This document shows positions 43,234 to 51,597 of a stretch of 64,000 nt of DNA, one piece after another. Positions within the stretch are counted from its first letter, which is position 1. Each line of letters begins with the position of its first letter. The position numbers and the translations under genes were made by a program. This stretch comes from Algoriphagus vanfongensis DSM 17529 (GTDB lineage Bacteria; Bacteroidota; Bacteroidia; Cytophagales; Cyclobacteriaceae), in contig NZ_AUBX01000010.1 in NCBI RefSeq assembly GCF_000429465.1, positions 186,001 to 250,000 on the forward strand, given 5' to 3'. The notes beneath the pieces were generated by a model. It did no database searches and was not told the origin of the DNA. It was given only the letters and a program-made list of their open reading frames with translations.

Positions 43234-44515
43234 AGAGACTCTTCTCTTTTTTGCGAAGCTGTCTTTTGATCAAGCCCGTTTTGACTACGACCAAAGAGGC
43301 TACTACGAAGATCAAAATCAAAATACCCACAACGAGATTGAGGCGGGTGAAGAAGTCTACCCAAGAAGCGGATCGGTTACCAAGTTCTTTGAAAACCATA
43401 ATCCCGACACTCCCCAAGTAGCCAAAAGCATCTGCTATGTAAAACAGGAAACCGACGGTTCCTTTGAATTTTAAAACTGCCAAAAAGCGCTCAAACAGCA
43501 TGCAGTGAAATAAAATATACGGCAAGTAAACCGCCAATCCGGATACAATCATCCAAAAAATCGGTCCCATCCAGCCAGCATTAAAAAACAGGGTAGTCAC
43601 TACCATCAAAATACCACTAACTCCGGTCAAAATCATCCCTAAGTTGAATGCTAGCTTATTGCTCAGGATCAGGATACCCAAAGCAGATATGATCAAAACC
43701 ATCACAGCTATGGGAACTTCAGTCAGTGTGATCAATTCTGGCTGACCAGATTTGCCGAGTTCGTCCCAAAACTCCACGATGAAATTATCCCGAAAGTCCC
43801 GCACAATCGTCAGAAGCACATAGATCATTACCAAAAAGGTAAAAGAACCACCAAACCGCTTCAGGAACTTGATCCTGTCACTTTTCAACATGGGCATCCG
43901 CTTCGTTCTTAGCTTCATATCGAGTTCCGAAGGACCTTCACTCCTACTCAATACATAGGACGCTATCACAAACATTGGGAAAAATAAAGCCCCCGTATAA
44001 AAGGGCATCCATAGCTCAGACACTCCCCAAGTCTCCATCATCCAAACCCCGGTAGATTTGACAAAGCCGGTGGAAAAGATAAAGGTGGCACTCAGTCCCG
44101 CTACCAGTAATTCGGAATTTTTGCGACCTTCTAGATAGACTAGTACGAGACCAAATATCATCCCGAGAGGCAATCCATTGAGAAACATCATCGCTGGCTT
44201 CCACCCTACAGGCACCCATGCAAAACCTACCAACATCAATAAGCTAAAAGCCACCAAGCCTACCAGCGCCACAAACCTTTTGGAGGCCGGTAACTCAGAA
44301 ACTATTTTGATGCCGATAAACTTAGACAGCATGTAGCCGATTACTTGACTGATGATCAAAATCGTCTTGAAATGAAACTCTCCCTCATAACCCAAGCCCT
44401 CGAATTGGCCAGATAAAAAAGATTTTCTAACGGCATACATTCCGGTATAAGCCAGGAATGCAGTGACCATCAGGGTAATATCGGTTTTGGAAATAGAAAC
44501 TTTCTCTAGCTTCAT
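43223..44515 (-). CDS. DUF5690 / MFS-like membrane transporter
   Basis: This 430-residue protein has about twelve hydrophobic segments and begins near TAFLAYTGMYAVRKSF, like sugar-phosphate antiporters of the major facilitator type. A basic loop at about residues 195-225 separates two halves. It fits DUF5690, a Bacteroidota family. It is divergent from the XRE/cupin regulator of the phosphonate operon across 219 bp, which suggests that it carries the phosphonate or a product across the inner membrane. No ABC-type phosphonate transporter (PhnCDE) is present. The substrate assignment is inference from context. Confidence 0.8.
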   Translation of the reverse strand: MKLEKVSISKTDITLMVTAFLAYTGMYAVRKSFLSGQFEGLGYEGEFHFKTILIISQVIGYMLSKFIGIKIVSELPASKRFVALVGLVAFSLLMLVGFAWVPVGWKPAMMFLNGLPLGMIFGLVLVYLEGRKNSELLVAGLSATFIFSTGFVKSTGVWMMETWGVSELWMPFYTGALFFPMFVIASYVLSRSEGPSELDMKLRTKRMPMLKSDRIKFLKRFGGSFTFLVMIYVLLTIVRDFRDNFIVEFWDELGKSGQPELITLTEVPIAVMVLIISALGILILSNKLAFNLGMILTGVSGILMVVTTLFFNAGWMGPIFWMIVSGLAVYLPYILFHCMLFERFLAVLKFKGTVGFLFYIADAFGYLGSVGIMVFKELGNRSASWVDFFTRLNLVVGILILIFVVASLVVVKTGLIKRQLRKKEKSLFRA

Positions 44516-44734
44516 AGACAGGATGATATCAAATAGTAAAAGGGCTTTATTTTCCCCAGGGTGAAATAATTGACAAAATTAGGAGACCCCAGAGGCCCTG
44601 ATGCATTTAAAGTATTAACAAACTATTATATTTTCGTTTTGAGAAATTAATTTTCGTAAAAAGAAAAAATACCCCAATTTTGTATCTGACGCTACATACC
44701 AATTCAGGAATCCAGCGTCCCAAAACCAACACCA
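44516..44734. promoter_or_regulatory. Divergent operator/promoter region of the phosphonate operon
   Basis: This 219-bp region lies between the DUF5690 gene and the XRE/cupin gene. The word ATTTTCGT occurs twice in direct orientation exactly 20 bp apart (44630-44637 and 44650-44657), the spacing of two helical turns, and is a candidate operator. Close to the transporter gene TACTATTTG (minus strand, 44530-44538) resembles TAGTATTTG before the PhnZ-like gene. Confidence 0.45.
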
Positions 44735-45319
44735 ATGGAAGGATCAAACTATCTGACCAGCTTCATAGGAGGCAAAATCAAAGATCTGCGCAAGTCTCAG
44801 GATCTGAAGCTCGGAGAACTTTCTGATATATCAGGAATCAGTATTGCGATGCTGAGCAAAATAGAAAATGGGAGAGTGTACCCTACTATTCCCACCCTCA
44901 TTCAGGTTTTGAATTCGCTCAAAGCAGATTTGAATGAATTTTTTGCTGATTTGAACCAAGAGGAGGAATTTCCTGGCTATTTGCTATATAAGAAATCAGA
45001 CTATAAGTCCATCAAAAAGGAAGAGGAATCCATCGGCTTTGACTATCAGATGGTCATGAACCGCAAAATGGAAAAATCATCTATGGAGATCTCTCTTTTG
45101 ACCATCAGTCCTGGTGCGCAGCGAGAGCCTGTATCCACTAATGGGTTTGAATTCCTGTACTTGATTAAGGGCAATCTTAGCTACACACTGGGAGACAGTA
45201 CACTTTCTCTAGAAGAAGGAGACTCGCTGTTTTTCAATGGTGAAATCCCCCATGTACCCGTTAATCACTCTGATACAGATGTCATGCTTCTTGTCATTTA
45301 TTTTATCGAATTCAATTAA
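44735..45319 (+). CDS. XRE-family regulator with C-terminal cupin (phosphonate operon, copy 2)
   Basis: This 194-residue protein has an XRE helix-turn-helix at about 13-69 (ISIAMLSKIENGRVYPT) and a cupin at about 118-190 (SLEEGDSLFFNGEIPHVP). It is a paralogue of 9193-9768 over its whole length. It is the first gene of a four-gene operon; the dehydrogenase ATG follows its TAA without a gap. A cupin-sensing repressor or activator of phosphonate genes is the natural reading, with DNA sites perhaps in the region at 44630-44657. The effector is not known. Confidence 0.87.
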   Translation: MEGSNYLTSFIGGKIKDLRKSQDLKLGELSDISGISIAMLSKIENGRVYPTIPTLIQVLNSLKADLNEFFADLNQEEEFPGYLLYKKSDYKSIKKEEESIGFDYQMVMNRKMEKSSMEISLLTISPGAQREPVSTNGFEFLYLIKGNLSYTLGDSTLSLEEGDSLFFNGEIPHVPVNHSDTDVMLLVIYFIEFN

Positions 45320-46396
45320 ATGAGACCAGCCGGAAAAGCCATGGTGTTTGAAAAAGTGGAGACGCCATTTGTTGCCACTGATTTCATCCTGCCCCAGCTC
45401 AAAACTGGGGAAGTCTTGGTAGAAAACACCTACAGCACCGTTTGTACCAGTGATCTACACACCTACTATGGGAAGCGATCTGGCTGTACTCATAGCGTTT
45501 TGGGTCATGAAGTGATCGGCAGGATCACAGACCTGGGAGATGGAAATCCAAAAGATTATTTTGGTGAGCAGCTGGCAAAAGGCGACCTGATCACTTGGTC
45601 AGTCTATGCGTACGACCCCAATTCTGAAAATTCTAAAAAAGGCTTCCCTCAAAAATCAGAGGGCCTCTATAAATATGGGCACGAGCAAATCTCCGAAGAA
45701 CACCAGTTCAATGGAGGGTTTGGCACACACACCCATTTGAGAAGTGGCACAGCTATTTTCAAGCTACCAAGGGACATCCAGCCTAAAGTCGCTGCTCCGA
45801 TCAATTGCAGTCATGCTACGATAGCCGGCGCGATACGCTTGGCAGGAGATCTCCGTGACAAAAAAGTGCTTGTGAATGGCACAGGCATGCTGGGGCTTTC
45901 TGCCTGTGCTCAAGCCAACTATTACGGAGCAAAATCTGTCTGGGCACAGGATATCCGAGAGGAAAAACTAGCACAAGCCCTTGATTTTGGTGCCAGTCAG
46001 ACTTTCCTAGTCGGAAAAGATCCGATTCAAGAGGCATCTGTAACGTCAGGCGGAATGGATGTAGTCATCGAGACTTCTGGAACTCCCGAAGCCATAGAGC
46101 AGTGCTTTGACCTATTAGCGATTGGCGGAGTGTTGGTTTTGGTGGGCTCGGTTTTCCCTCAAAGAGACTGTCAGCTCAATGCTGAAAAGCTGGTAAGAAA
46201 GCTTCTAACTGTCAAAGGACTTCACAATTACATCCCCGAAGACTTGGGCAGAGCTATCGACTTCATCGATGCAAGTCATCATCGATTTTCTTTTGAAAAA
46301 TTAGTCGGAATGGAATACCCATTGACCCAACTAGATACTGCATTTGAAATGGGGCATTCGGGAAAATATTTTCGCATAGGTGTATTTCAAGGATGA
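45320..46396 (+). CDS. Zinc-type alcohol dehydrogenase, phosphonate-catabolism associated (HpnZ-like)
   Basis: This 358-residue medium-chain dehydrogenase has catalytic zinc ligands Cys42 in VCTSDLH and His63-Glu64 in LGHEVIG, and a nucleotide fold with VNGTGMLGLSACAQ. The four-Cys structural-zinc lobe of classical enzymes is absent. The gene lies between the XRE/cupin regulator and an FAD oxidoreductase of the kind linked to phosphonate use, a neighbourhood recognised for the 'putative phosphonate catabolism associated alcohol dehydrogenase' family. It may act on a hydroxy- or aldehyde-phosphonate or on the acetaldehyde released from phosphonoacetaldehyde. Its reaction is not established. 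Confidence 0.85.
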   Translation: MRPAGKAMVFEKVETPFVATDFILPQLKTGEVLVENTYSTVCTSDLHTYYGKRSGCTHSVLGHEVIGRITDLGDGNPKDYFGEQLAKGDLITWSVYAYDPNSENSKKGFPQKSEGLYKYGHEQISEEHQFNGGFGTHTHLRSGTAIFKLPRDIQPKVAAPINCSHATIAGAIRLAGDLRDKKVLVNGTGMLGLSACAQANYYGAKSVWAQDIREEKLAQALDFGASQTFLVGKDPIQEASVTSGGMDVVIETSGTPEAIEQCFDLLAIGGVLVLVGSVFPQRDCQLNAEKLVRKLLTVKGLHNYIPEDLGRAIDFIDASHHRFSFEKLVGMEYPLTQLDTAFEMGHSGKYFRIGVFQG

Positions 46397-46436
46397 TTTT
46401 CAATACAAAATTTACTTCATATAACCTGTTTGAACC

Positions 46437-47597
46437 ATGTATGATCTGATCGTAGTAGGTGGAGGAGTATTGGGAGCGTTTCATGCTTACCATGCTTTGG
46501 AAGCCGGCCTCAAAGTCGCACTGATCGAAAAGGACAAAGCTCCTCAGGAAGCTACCACGCGCAATTTTGGCCAGGTCGTTCCCTCAGGAATGGATAGCAA
46601 ATGGCAAGCTTATGGACGGGAAAGCCTGAAGATTTATAAGGAAATTCAATCCCGATTTGACATCAGCATCCGAAATAACGGCAGCGTCTACATCGCATCC
46701 AATGAAGAGGAGATGCAACTCCTGGAAGAGCTTCGTGTGATCAACCAAGCCAACGACTACAGCTCGGAAATGATGAGCAAGGAAGCTTGTCTTGCAAAAT
46801 ATCCAGGTCTGAAAGCTGACTATGCAAAAGGAGGATTATTCTTTCCTGAAGAAGTCACGGTCGAGCCACGCGTGATGATTCACCGTTTACTGGAATACTT
46901 GGTTGCGGAGAAAAACCTGGCCTATTTCCCATACAAAACAGTGATCGCTTGCGAAAACACAGGGAACGTCGTGAAAATTACCACATCAGGAGGAGATCTC
47001 TTGGAAGCCGGAAAAACTATCATTTGCAATGGGCGGGATTTCAAAACCCTATATCCAGAGATATTTGCTCAAAGTGATTTGGTGGTCACCAAGCTCCAAA
47101 TGCTTTTGACCAAGCCCCAGCCGCAATCTTATATCCTTCCGGGATCTATCTTGACAGGGCTTTCGATCAGACGATATGAGGCTTTTTACGAATGTCCTTC
47201 TTTTGCCGATATCAAAAGTCGTGAACCCAAAGAATCACCTGAGAAAAAATGGGGGGTTCATATTTTATTCAAGCAAGCAACTGACGGCTCCGTGATTCTT
47301 GGAGACTCGCACGAATATGCCGATGCCAAAAATATCGATGATTTAGGCTATGATTTGGATATGGACATAGATCAGTTTATGATTCTCAAGGCAAAGCAAA
47401 TCATCAACTTGCCGACCTATGAGATCGCACACAGATGGTTTGGTATCTATTCCCAATGCAAGACCAAGGATCTTTTCCAGCATCAGGTAGATGATAGAAT
47501 CCACATCGTGACTGGTATTGGTGGAAAAGGAATGACCGGAAGTGCGGGATTCTCAAAAGAAAATATTCAACAACTATTTAATTTGAAAAATGACTAA
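46437..47597 (+). CDS. FAD-dependent amine oxidoreductase, phosphonate-linked (HpnW-like)
   Basis: This 386-residue DAO-type flavoprotein begins MYDLIVVGGGVLGAFHAYHA with the dinucleotide motif at 8-13. TTRNFGQVVPSGMD at 40-53 and VTGIGGKGMTGSAG near the C-terminus fit the family of FAD oxidoreductases found in phosphonate gene clusters. Characterised relatives oxidise 2-aminoethylphosphonate or its N-methyl form to phosphonoacetaldehyde. The adjacent gene encodes a phosphonatase-like hydrolase that would take that product, and the two genes overlap by 8 bp. I consider oxidation of an aminophosphonate the likely role, with the preferred substrate unknown. Confidence 0.87.
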   Translation: MYDLIVVGGGVLGAFHAYHALEAGLKVALIEKDKAPQEATTRNFGQVVPSGMDSKWQAYGRESLKIYKEIQSRFDISIRNNGSVYIASNEEEMQLLEELRVINQANDYSSEMMSKEACLAKYPGLKADYAKGGLFFPEEVTVEPRVMIHRLLEYLVAEKNLAYFPYKTVIACENTGNVVKITTSGGDLLEAGKTIICNGRDFKTLYPEIFAQSDLVVTKLQMLLTKPQPQSYILPGSILTGLSIRRYEAFYECPSFADIKSREPKESPEKKWGVHILFKQATDGSVILGDSHEYADAKNIDDLGYDLDMDIDQFMILKAKQIINLPTYEIAHRWFGIYSQCKTKDLFQHQVDDRIHIVTGIGGKGMTGSAGFSKENIQQLFNLKND

Positions 47598-48270
47598 GAT
47601 CAAACTTGCAGTTTTTGATATGGCAGGCACTACTGTCGATGAAGGAAATGTAGTCTATAAAACAGTTCAAAAAGTAATCAATGACAAGGGATATGGGGTG
47701 AGCCTGGACCAGGTATTGGAATTTGGCGCCGGAAAAGAAAAACATCAAGCCATCATCGATGTCCTGACCAACTGCACCCAGGAAAGCAAAATCAAAGAAG
47801 TAGCGGCAGAGATTTTTGCCAATTTCAAGCCGGAGCTGAAATCAGCTTATGAAAGCTTGGATGTCCGCACTTTTGCAGGAGTAAAAGAAATGATGGAAAC
47901 CCTGAGGGCAAATGGAATCTCTGTAGTATTGAATACGGGCTATGATCGTAAAACTGCCCTATCCTTAGTGGACAAACTAGATTGGAAGCTTGACCGTGAC
48001 ATCGATGGTCTTGTAGCGGCAGATGATGTGACTCATGGCAGACCAAATCCAGATATGATCCAAAAAGCCATGGAGCTCTGCGGAATCAGTGATTCAGCTG
48101 AGGTTTTGAAGGCAGGAGATTCGGCCATTGATATTGAAGAAGGCAAAAATGCAAATTGTGGGTTGACCGTAGGAGTATTGACCGGAGCGCAGACGGCAGA
48201 GCAGCTGCAAGAAGCCAATCCTGATTTCATTTTGGAGAGCCTGGCTAGTCTCAGTACCAAGTTGACTTGA
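47590..48270 (+). CDS. Phosphonatase-like HAD hydrolase (PhnX-like)
   Basis: This 226-residue HAD hydrolase has the nucleophile motif FDMAGTTVDEG (Asp10), motif 2 Thr in VLNTGYDR, Arg-Pro in HGRPNPDM and the acidic motif AGDSAIDIEEGKNA. The AGTTVD signature is shared with PhnX. In the cap, GAGKEKH places Lys49 and His52 where PhnX has its Schiff-base Lys and a conserved His, so phosphonoacetaldehyde hydrolysis to acetaldehyde and phosphate is chemically possible. It is shorter than PhnX by about 40 residues, as is usual for the PhnX-like group. It is the last gene of the operon and is followed by a terminator. Confidence 0.88.
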   Translation: MTKIKLAVFDMAGTTVDEGNVVYKTVQKVINDKGYGVSLDQVLEFGAGKEKHQAIIDVLTNCTQESKIKEVAAEIFANFKPELKSAYESLDVRTFAGVKEMMETLRANGISVVLNTGYDRKTALSLVDKLDWKLDRDIDGLVAADDVTHGRPNPDMIQKAMELCGISDSAEVLKAGDSAIDIEEGKNANCGLTVGVLTGAQTAEQLQEANPDFILESLASLSTKLT

Positions 48271-48278
48271 TAGACCTA

Positions 48279-48313
48279 AAATCCGCATTTCGCAAAGACC
48301 GGAATGCGGATTT
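48279..48313 (+). terminator. Terminator of the phosphonate operon
   Basis: An 11-bp perfect stem AAATCCGCATT / AATGCGGATTT spans a 13-nt loop and is followed by CATCTTTC, a weak U-run. It lies 8 bp past the HAD gene stop. Confidence 0.6.
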
Positions 48314-48416
48314 CATCTTTCAATAACGCTCAGCTAATAAGCCTACAAAACACTTAAAAATCATTTGATTTTCGCTTAGTCACCAAGCAATGAGCTTCTG
48401 ATATCTTGACAGATAT

Positions 48417-49121
48417 ATGAAGCGAAAAAAGAACAAAATCTGCGCTACCCAGATCAATTTGGTGTATGCCCTCATTCCATTGGCAGTGATTGTATCCTTT
48501 TTTCCCAAAGGACATCTGGAGCTCTGGACCAACCAATTTCACAATCCCGTTTTTGATTTTTTCTTTTTCTATTGGACCCACTTAGGAGATGCATTTCTAT
48601 TTGTCTGGCTGATTCCGATTGTCGCCCTGAAACGTCTCTCCTATGGGATTTTTATGACTATCAGCGCTCTGCTTCAGGGTTTAGTGATTGCGATTTGCAA
48701 AAAGGGAATCTTCAAAGGAGCTCCGCGACCAGCAGAGTTTCTTCAGGGAGTGGATTTCCATCAAGTTCCCGGCCTTAATCTCCATCATTGGAACTCCTTT
48801 CCCTCTGGACATACTGCCACAGCAATGGGAATCGCCACAGCCTTGATGCTCATTTTTCACAAAGACAAAAGCCTAAAAAATGCCTTTTTGGTCACTGGAC
48901 TGTTGGTAGCTTTCAGTCGGGTGTATCTGATGCAACATTTCTACCTTGATATCCTGGTAGGTTCTCTGGTTGGGATCGGCTGTACATGGGCTGCACGCGA
49001 GCTCACACTTCGGTATTTTTCTAAAAAAGCTTTTCGAAAATCCCTATTAAAAACTAAAACCTCAAAGGCACATATCCGCAAAATCAAGCAACAAATCATG
49101 GCCAAACAGAAAGCTGCCTAA
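48417..49121 (+). CDS. PAP2-family membrane phosphatase
   Basis: This 234-residue membrane protein has the three PAP2 phosphatase motifs: Lys96 to Arg104-Pro105 (KGIFKGAPRP), PSGH at 129-132, and SRVYLMQHFYLD (167-178). About five to six hydrophobic segments surround them. It should remove a phosphate from a lipid such as undecaprenyl pyrophosphate, phosphatidate or lipid A at the periplasmic face. The C-terminus is basic. It overlaps the end of the convergent GT39-type gene by 26 bp; together the two could modify lipid A or a polyprenyl carrier. Confidence 0.92.
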   Translation: MKRKKNKICATQINLVYALIPLAVIVSFFPKGHLELWTNQFHNPVFDFFFFYWTHLGDAFLFVWLIPIVALKRLSYGIFMTISALLQGLVIAICKKGIFKGAPRPAEFLQGVDFHQVPGLNLHHWNSFPSGHTATAMGIATALMLIFHKDKSLKNAFLVTGLLVAFSRVYLMQHFYLDILVGSLVGIGCTWAARELTLRYFSKKAFRKSLLKTKTSKAHIRKIKQQIMAKQKAA

Positions 49122-50637
49122 TCAGCACCGTTTCTTTGTTTTCAAATGAATCCTTGGCTCTAAAAACCTCCTCATAGGGTGCAGGAAATGAATCCAAATG
49201 TTTCTTTTCAGTGATGACGATGGCTCCAGGTGCAAGATCTGGGGACCAAGGGGCGATGATTTTCTGCAAGCGAAAAGGAAAAGCGGGGTTGAAACTTTGA
49301 TAGAAATAGACTCTCTCTTCATGTTCCAGAAAAGGAACGGAGAGTGTCACCGGATTTAGCTGATCTAGTTGAGGCACCACTTGGGTGAAAAGTAACGCTT
49401 TTAATCCCCCGAAACCGACAGCTAAAAATACAAAGACTTGCCAACGGTTTTTTCGCACCATCACTGCAGCCAATACAGCAATCCACAGCACGAAAAACCA
49501 AGTCAAATTGAGCTCTTCTCCCCAATATCTTTCTTGCAGGCCTTTGGTAAATGCCACACCCAAAGGGGCTGCCACCAAAATGATCCCCATTGCAAAACTT
49601 ATCAGAGAAAAGCCCTTGACTCTGTCCAGTCCCTTTACCTGCCAACCCACCCATACAGCCATAAATGGAAGTGCCGGAGCTATATAGCCGGGTAACTTCG
49701 TACTGGAAATGGAGAAAAAAATCAGAGTTACTCCCACAAAAATCCCTGATAGCACTAGTAGAGGACTGGATCTAAGTCCTTCAAACTTATTTTTCTTAGG
49801 TAAAAAAAGAATCAGCGATGCTGGAAAAAAGCCAAGTAAGGCAAATAAAAAAGGAAGGTAAAATGCCCCTCCATGCCCTTCCATAGGTTGAGAAAAACGG
49901 GAAAGATTGTGAGTGAAAATAAACTGCTCGAGCCAGTCTGCGCCATAATAAAGATACACCAACGCATACCAAGGCAAGGCGACCAAGCAAAACAGGATGA
50001 TGGATATTGGGTCCAAGAAATCTCTCCAGCTCTTTTTTGGATAGTCCCCTTGGAGCAGTATGTAGGTGAAAACCGTCCCCAAAACTAATACAACTGCAAT
50101 CGGTCCTTTGCTCAGAAATGCCAAACCGAGAAAAACAGAGGCTAAGCGAAGATGAGTTTTGGAATGTTGGTGTTGGGAAAAATATGCTTCCAACTGAAGG
50201 ATCGTAGCAGTCAAAAACAAAATCAAAAAGGGATCAGGCACCGCCAATCGAAACTGAATCCCCCACTGCAACGAGGCTATCAATGCTCCCAGGGACCAAT
50301 TTGCCGCCTTTTCTCCCAACCTATCTCGAACCCTCAAAAAAACCAAAAGACTACAAACCCATCCACCCAAGGCCGGAAAAAATCGAGCTGCAAAAGCATT
50401 GACCCCGAATAATTTAAAAGCCAAACCGAAGAAAAAATAGTGCAAAGGCGGCTTGTCGTAGCGGGGTTCTCCATTGAAAGTTGGGAAAAACCAAGAAGAG
50501 CTCTCCCACATCTCTCTTGCCGCTTCTACATTTTTAGCTTCGTCCAAGATGTAAATGCTATGAGATCCCGAGCCCAATAGAGAGATCAAAAGCGCAAAAC
50601 CAAGGAGTAGCCAGGATACCAGAGAGAGATGTTTCAT
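49096..50637 (-). CDS. ArnT/PMT-like glycosyltransferase (GT39/GT83 fold)
   Basis: This 513-residue integral membrane transferase has a first helix at 7-26, the acidic pair DE at 32-33 in the first periplasmic loop and YDKPPLHYFF at 60-69, both typical of dolichyl- or polyprenyl-phosphate-sugar-dependent transferases such as ArnT. About ten further hydrophobic segments and a C-terminal periplasmic domain follow. It would move a sugar from undecaprenyl-phosphate to lipid A, protein or glycan. No aminoarabinose synthesis genes are nearby, so the donor is open. Confidence 0.88.
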   Translation of the reverse strand: MKHLSLVSWLLLGFALLISLLGSGSHSIYILDEAKNVEAAREMWESSSWFFPTFNGEPRYDKPPLHYFFFGLAFKLFGVNAFAARFFPALGGWVCSLLVFLRVRDRLGEKAANWSLGALIASLQWGIQFRLAVPDPFLILFLTATILQLEAYFSQHQHSKTHLRLASVFLGLAFLSKGPIAVVLVLGTVFTYILLQGDYPKKSWRDFLDPISIILFCLVALPWYALVYLYYGADWLEQFIFTHNLSRFSQPMEGHGGAFYLPFLFALLGFFPASLILFLPKKNKFEGLRSSPLLVLSGIFVGVTLIFFSISSTKLPGYIAPALPFMAVWVGWQVKGLDRVKGFSLISFAMGIILVAAPLGVAFTKGLQERYWGEELNLTWFFVLWIAVLAAVMVRKNRWQVFVFLAVGFGGLKALLFTQVVPQLDQLNPVTLSVPFLEHEERVYFYQSFNPAFPFRLQKIIAPWSPDLAPGAIVITEKKHLDSFPAPYEEVFRAKDSFENKETVLIRQLSVWP

Positions 50638-50718
50638 GGAGATCGAAGCTAAATCTATCCCTCACGGCAATGACAAATTAAATGTTAATCTTCTGTTAGA
50701 TTTCAGCAAAAACTAAAA

Positions 50719-50748
50719 AAGCAGCAGGTGAAAACCTGCTGCTTTTGT
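50719..50748 (-). terminator. Strong terminator behind the tyrosine phosphatase gene
   Basis: GCAGCAGGT (50721-50729) and ACCTGCTGC (50734-50742) form a perfect 9-bp stem with a 4-nt loop. On the minus strand it is followed by TTTTTT; on the plus strand by TTTTGTTT, so it may work both ways. Confidence 0.8.
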
Positions 50749-50766
50749 TTAGAGACTGATTTCGTA

Positions 50767-51585
50767 TCAGATTTTCTGTAGATATTTTTCTCTCAGCTCC
50801 TCCTTTTCTTTTTCTCCAATCCCAAATACCTGCACAAGCATGGCATCCACAGAACCATATTTCTCAACGATTCCCGTCCAAGCTGCCTCCAGATACTCAG
50901 GCTCTACTCCACCTAGCAACTTGGCTCGATCAGCCGGGATTCCATACATTTCCAGTTTGCTGGTGTCCATTTTTCCTACGGCTTCATTGGATCTCAAATA
51001 GTCTTCCATGATCGTATCCCAATCTGCTCCCAGAATATGTAGAATCAGCGAAGAAGCCAGTCCTGTCCGGTCCTTGCCTGCGCTGCAATGAAACAAGACA
51101 ACTGACTCTTCCTCCTGAATGCTCGCAAAAAGCGGCTTGTAATCAGCGATACTTTCCACAAATCCATGATTGGCCATGATCATCAAAGAATCGACCTGAC
51201 TCTTCTTGAAATCTTCACTCGACAAGACCTTCATAAAACCTCCCATCGCATTTGGGTTGATACTTCCGATTTGACACGGAACATATTCCGCATTCATTGT
51301 CGCCGGAATATGATCTGGCTCGCGCTCAATCTCAAAAGGAGATCGAAAGTCCACTACGCGGTTGATGCTGGTAGCCAATAGCTTCTGCTCATCCGCTGCA
51401 GGAAGATGACTAAAGCTACCAGAGCGATAAAGCATGTCATCTTTGACTTGATAAGATTCGTTGACTTGAAGCCCTCCCAATTCTCTGAAGTTGGGACTTG
51501 ATTCCATTCCAAGATTTTTCTGTGCTTGTACTGAGAAACTGGTACATACAGCCGCCATTAGGGCTAGCGTTTTGATTTTTTTCAT
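50767..51585 (-). CDS. Secreted tyrosine/serine phosphatase (Y_phosphatase3 family)
   Basis: This 272-residue exported phosphatase has a signal peptide to about residue 22 (SVQAQ), NFRELGGL at 32-39, which is diagnostic for the family, VVDFRSPFE at 77-85, and the catalytic loop HCSAGKDRTG (166-175) with nucleophile Cys167 and Arg173. Family members hydrolyse phosphotyrosine, phosphoinositides or other phosphate esters. The gene follows a TonB-dependent receptor gene by 12 bp, so the two are very likely cotranscribed, and a terminator closes the unit. Release of phosphate from an imported organophosphate is a possible role. Confidence 0.93.
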   Translation of the reverse strand: MKKIKTLALMAAVCTSFSVQAQKNLGMESSPNFRELGGLQVNESYQVKDDMLYRSGSFSHLPAADEQKLLATSINRVVDFRSPFEIEREPDHIPATMNAEYVPCQIGSINPNAMGGFMKVLSSEDFKKSQVDSLMIMANHGFVESIADYKPLFASIQEEESVVLFHCSAGKDRTGLASSLILHILGADWDTIMEDYLRSNEAVGKMDTSKLEMYGIPADRAKLLGGVEPEYLEAAWTGIVEKYGSVDAMLVQVFGIGEKEKEELREKYLQKI

Positions 51586-51597
51586 GATTAGTTCGAT

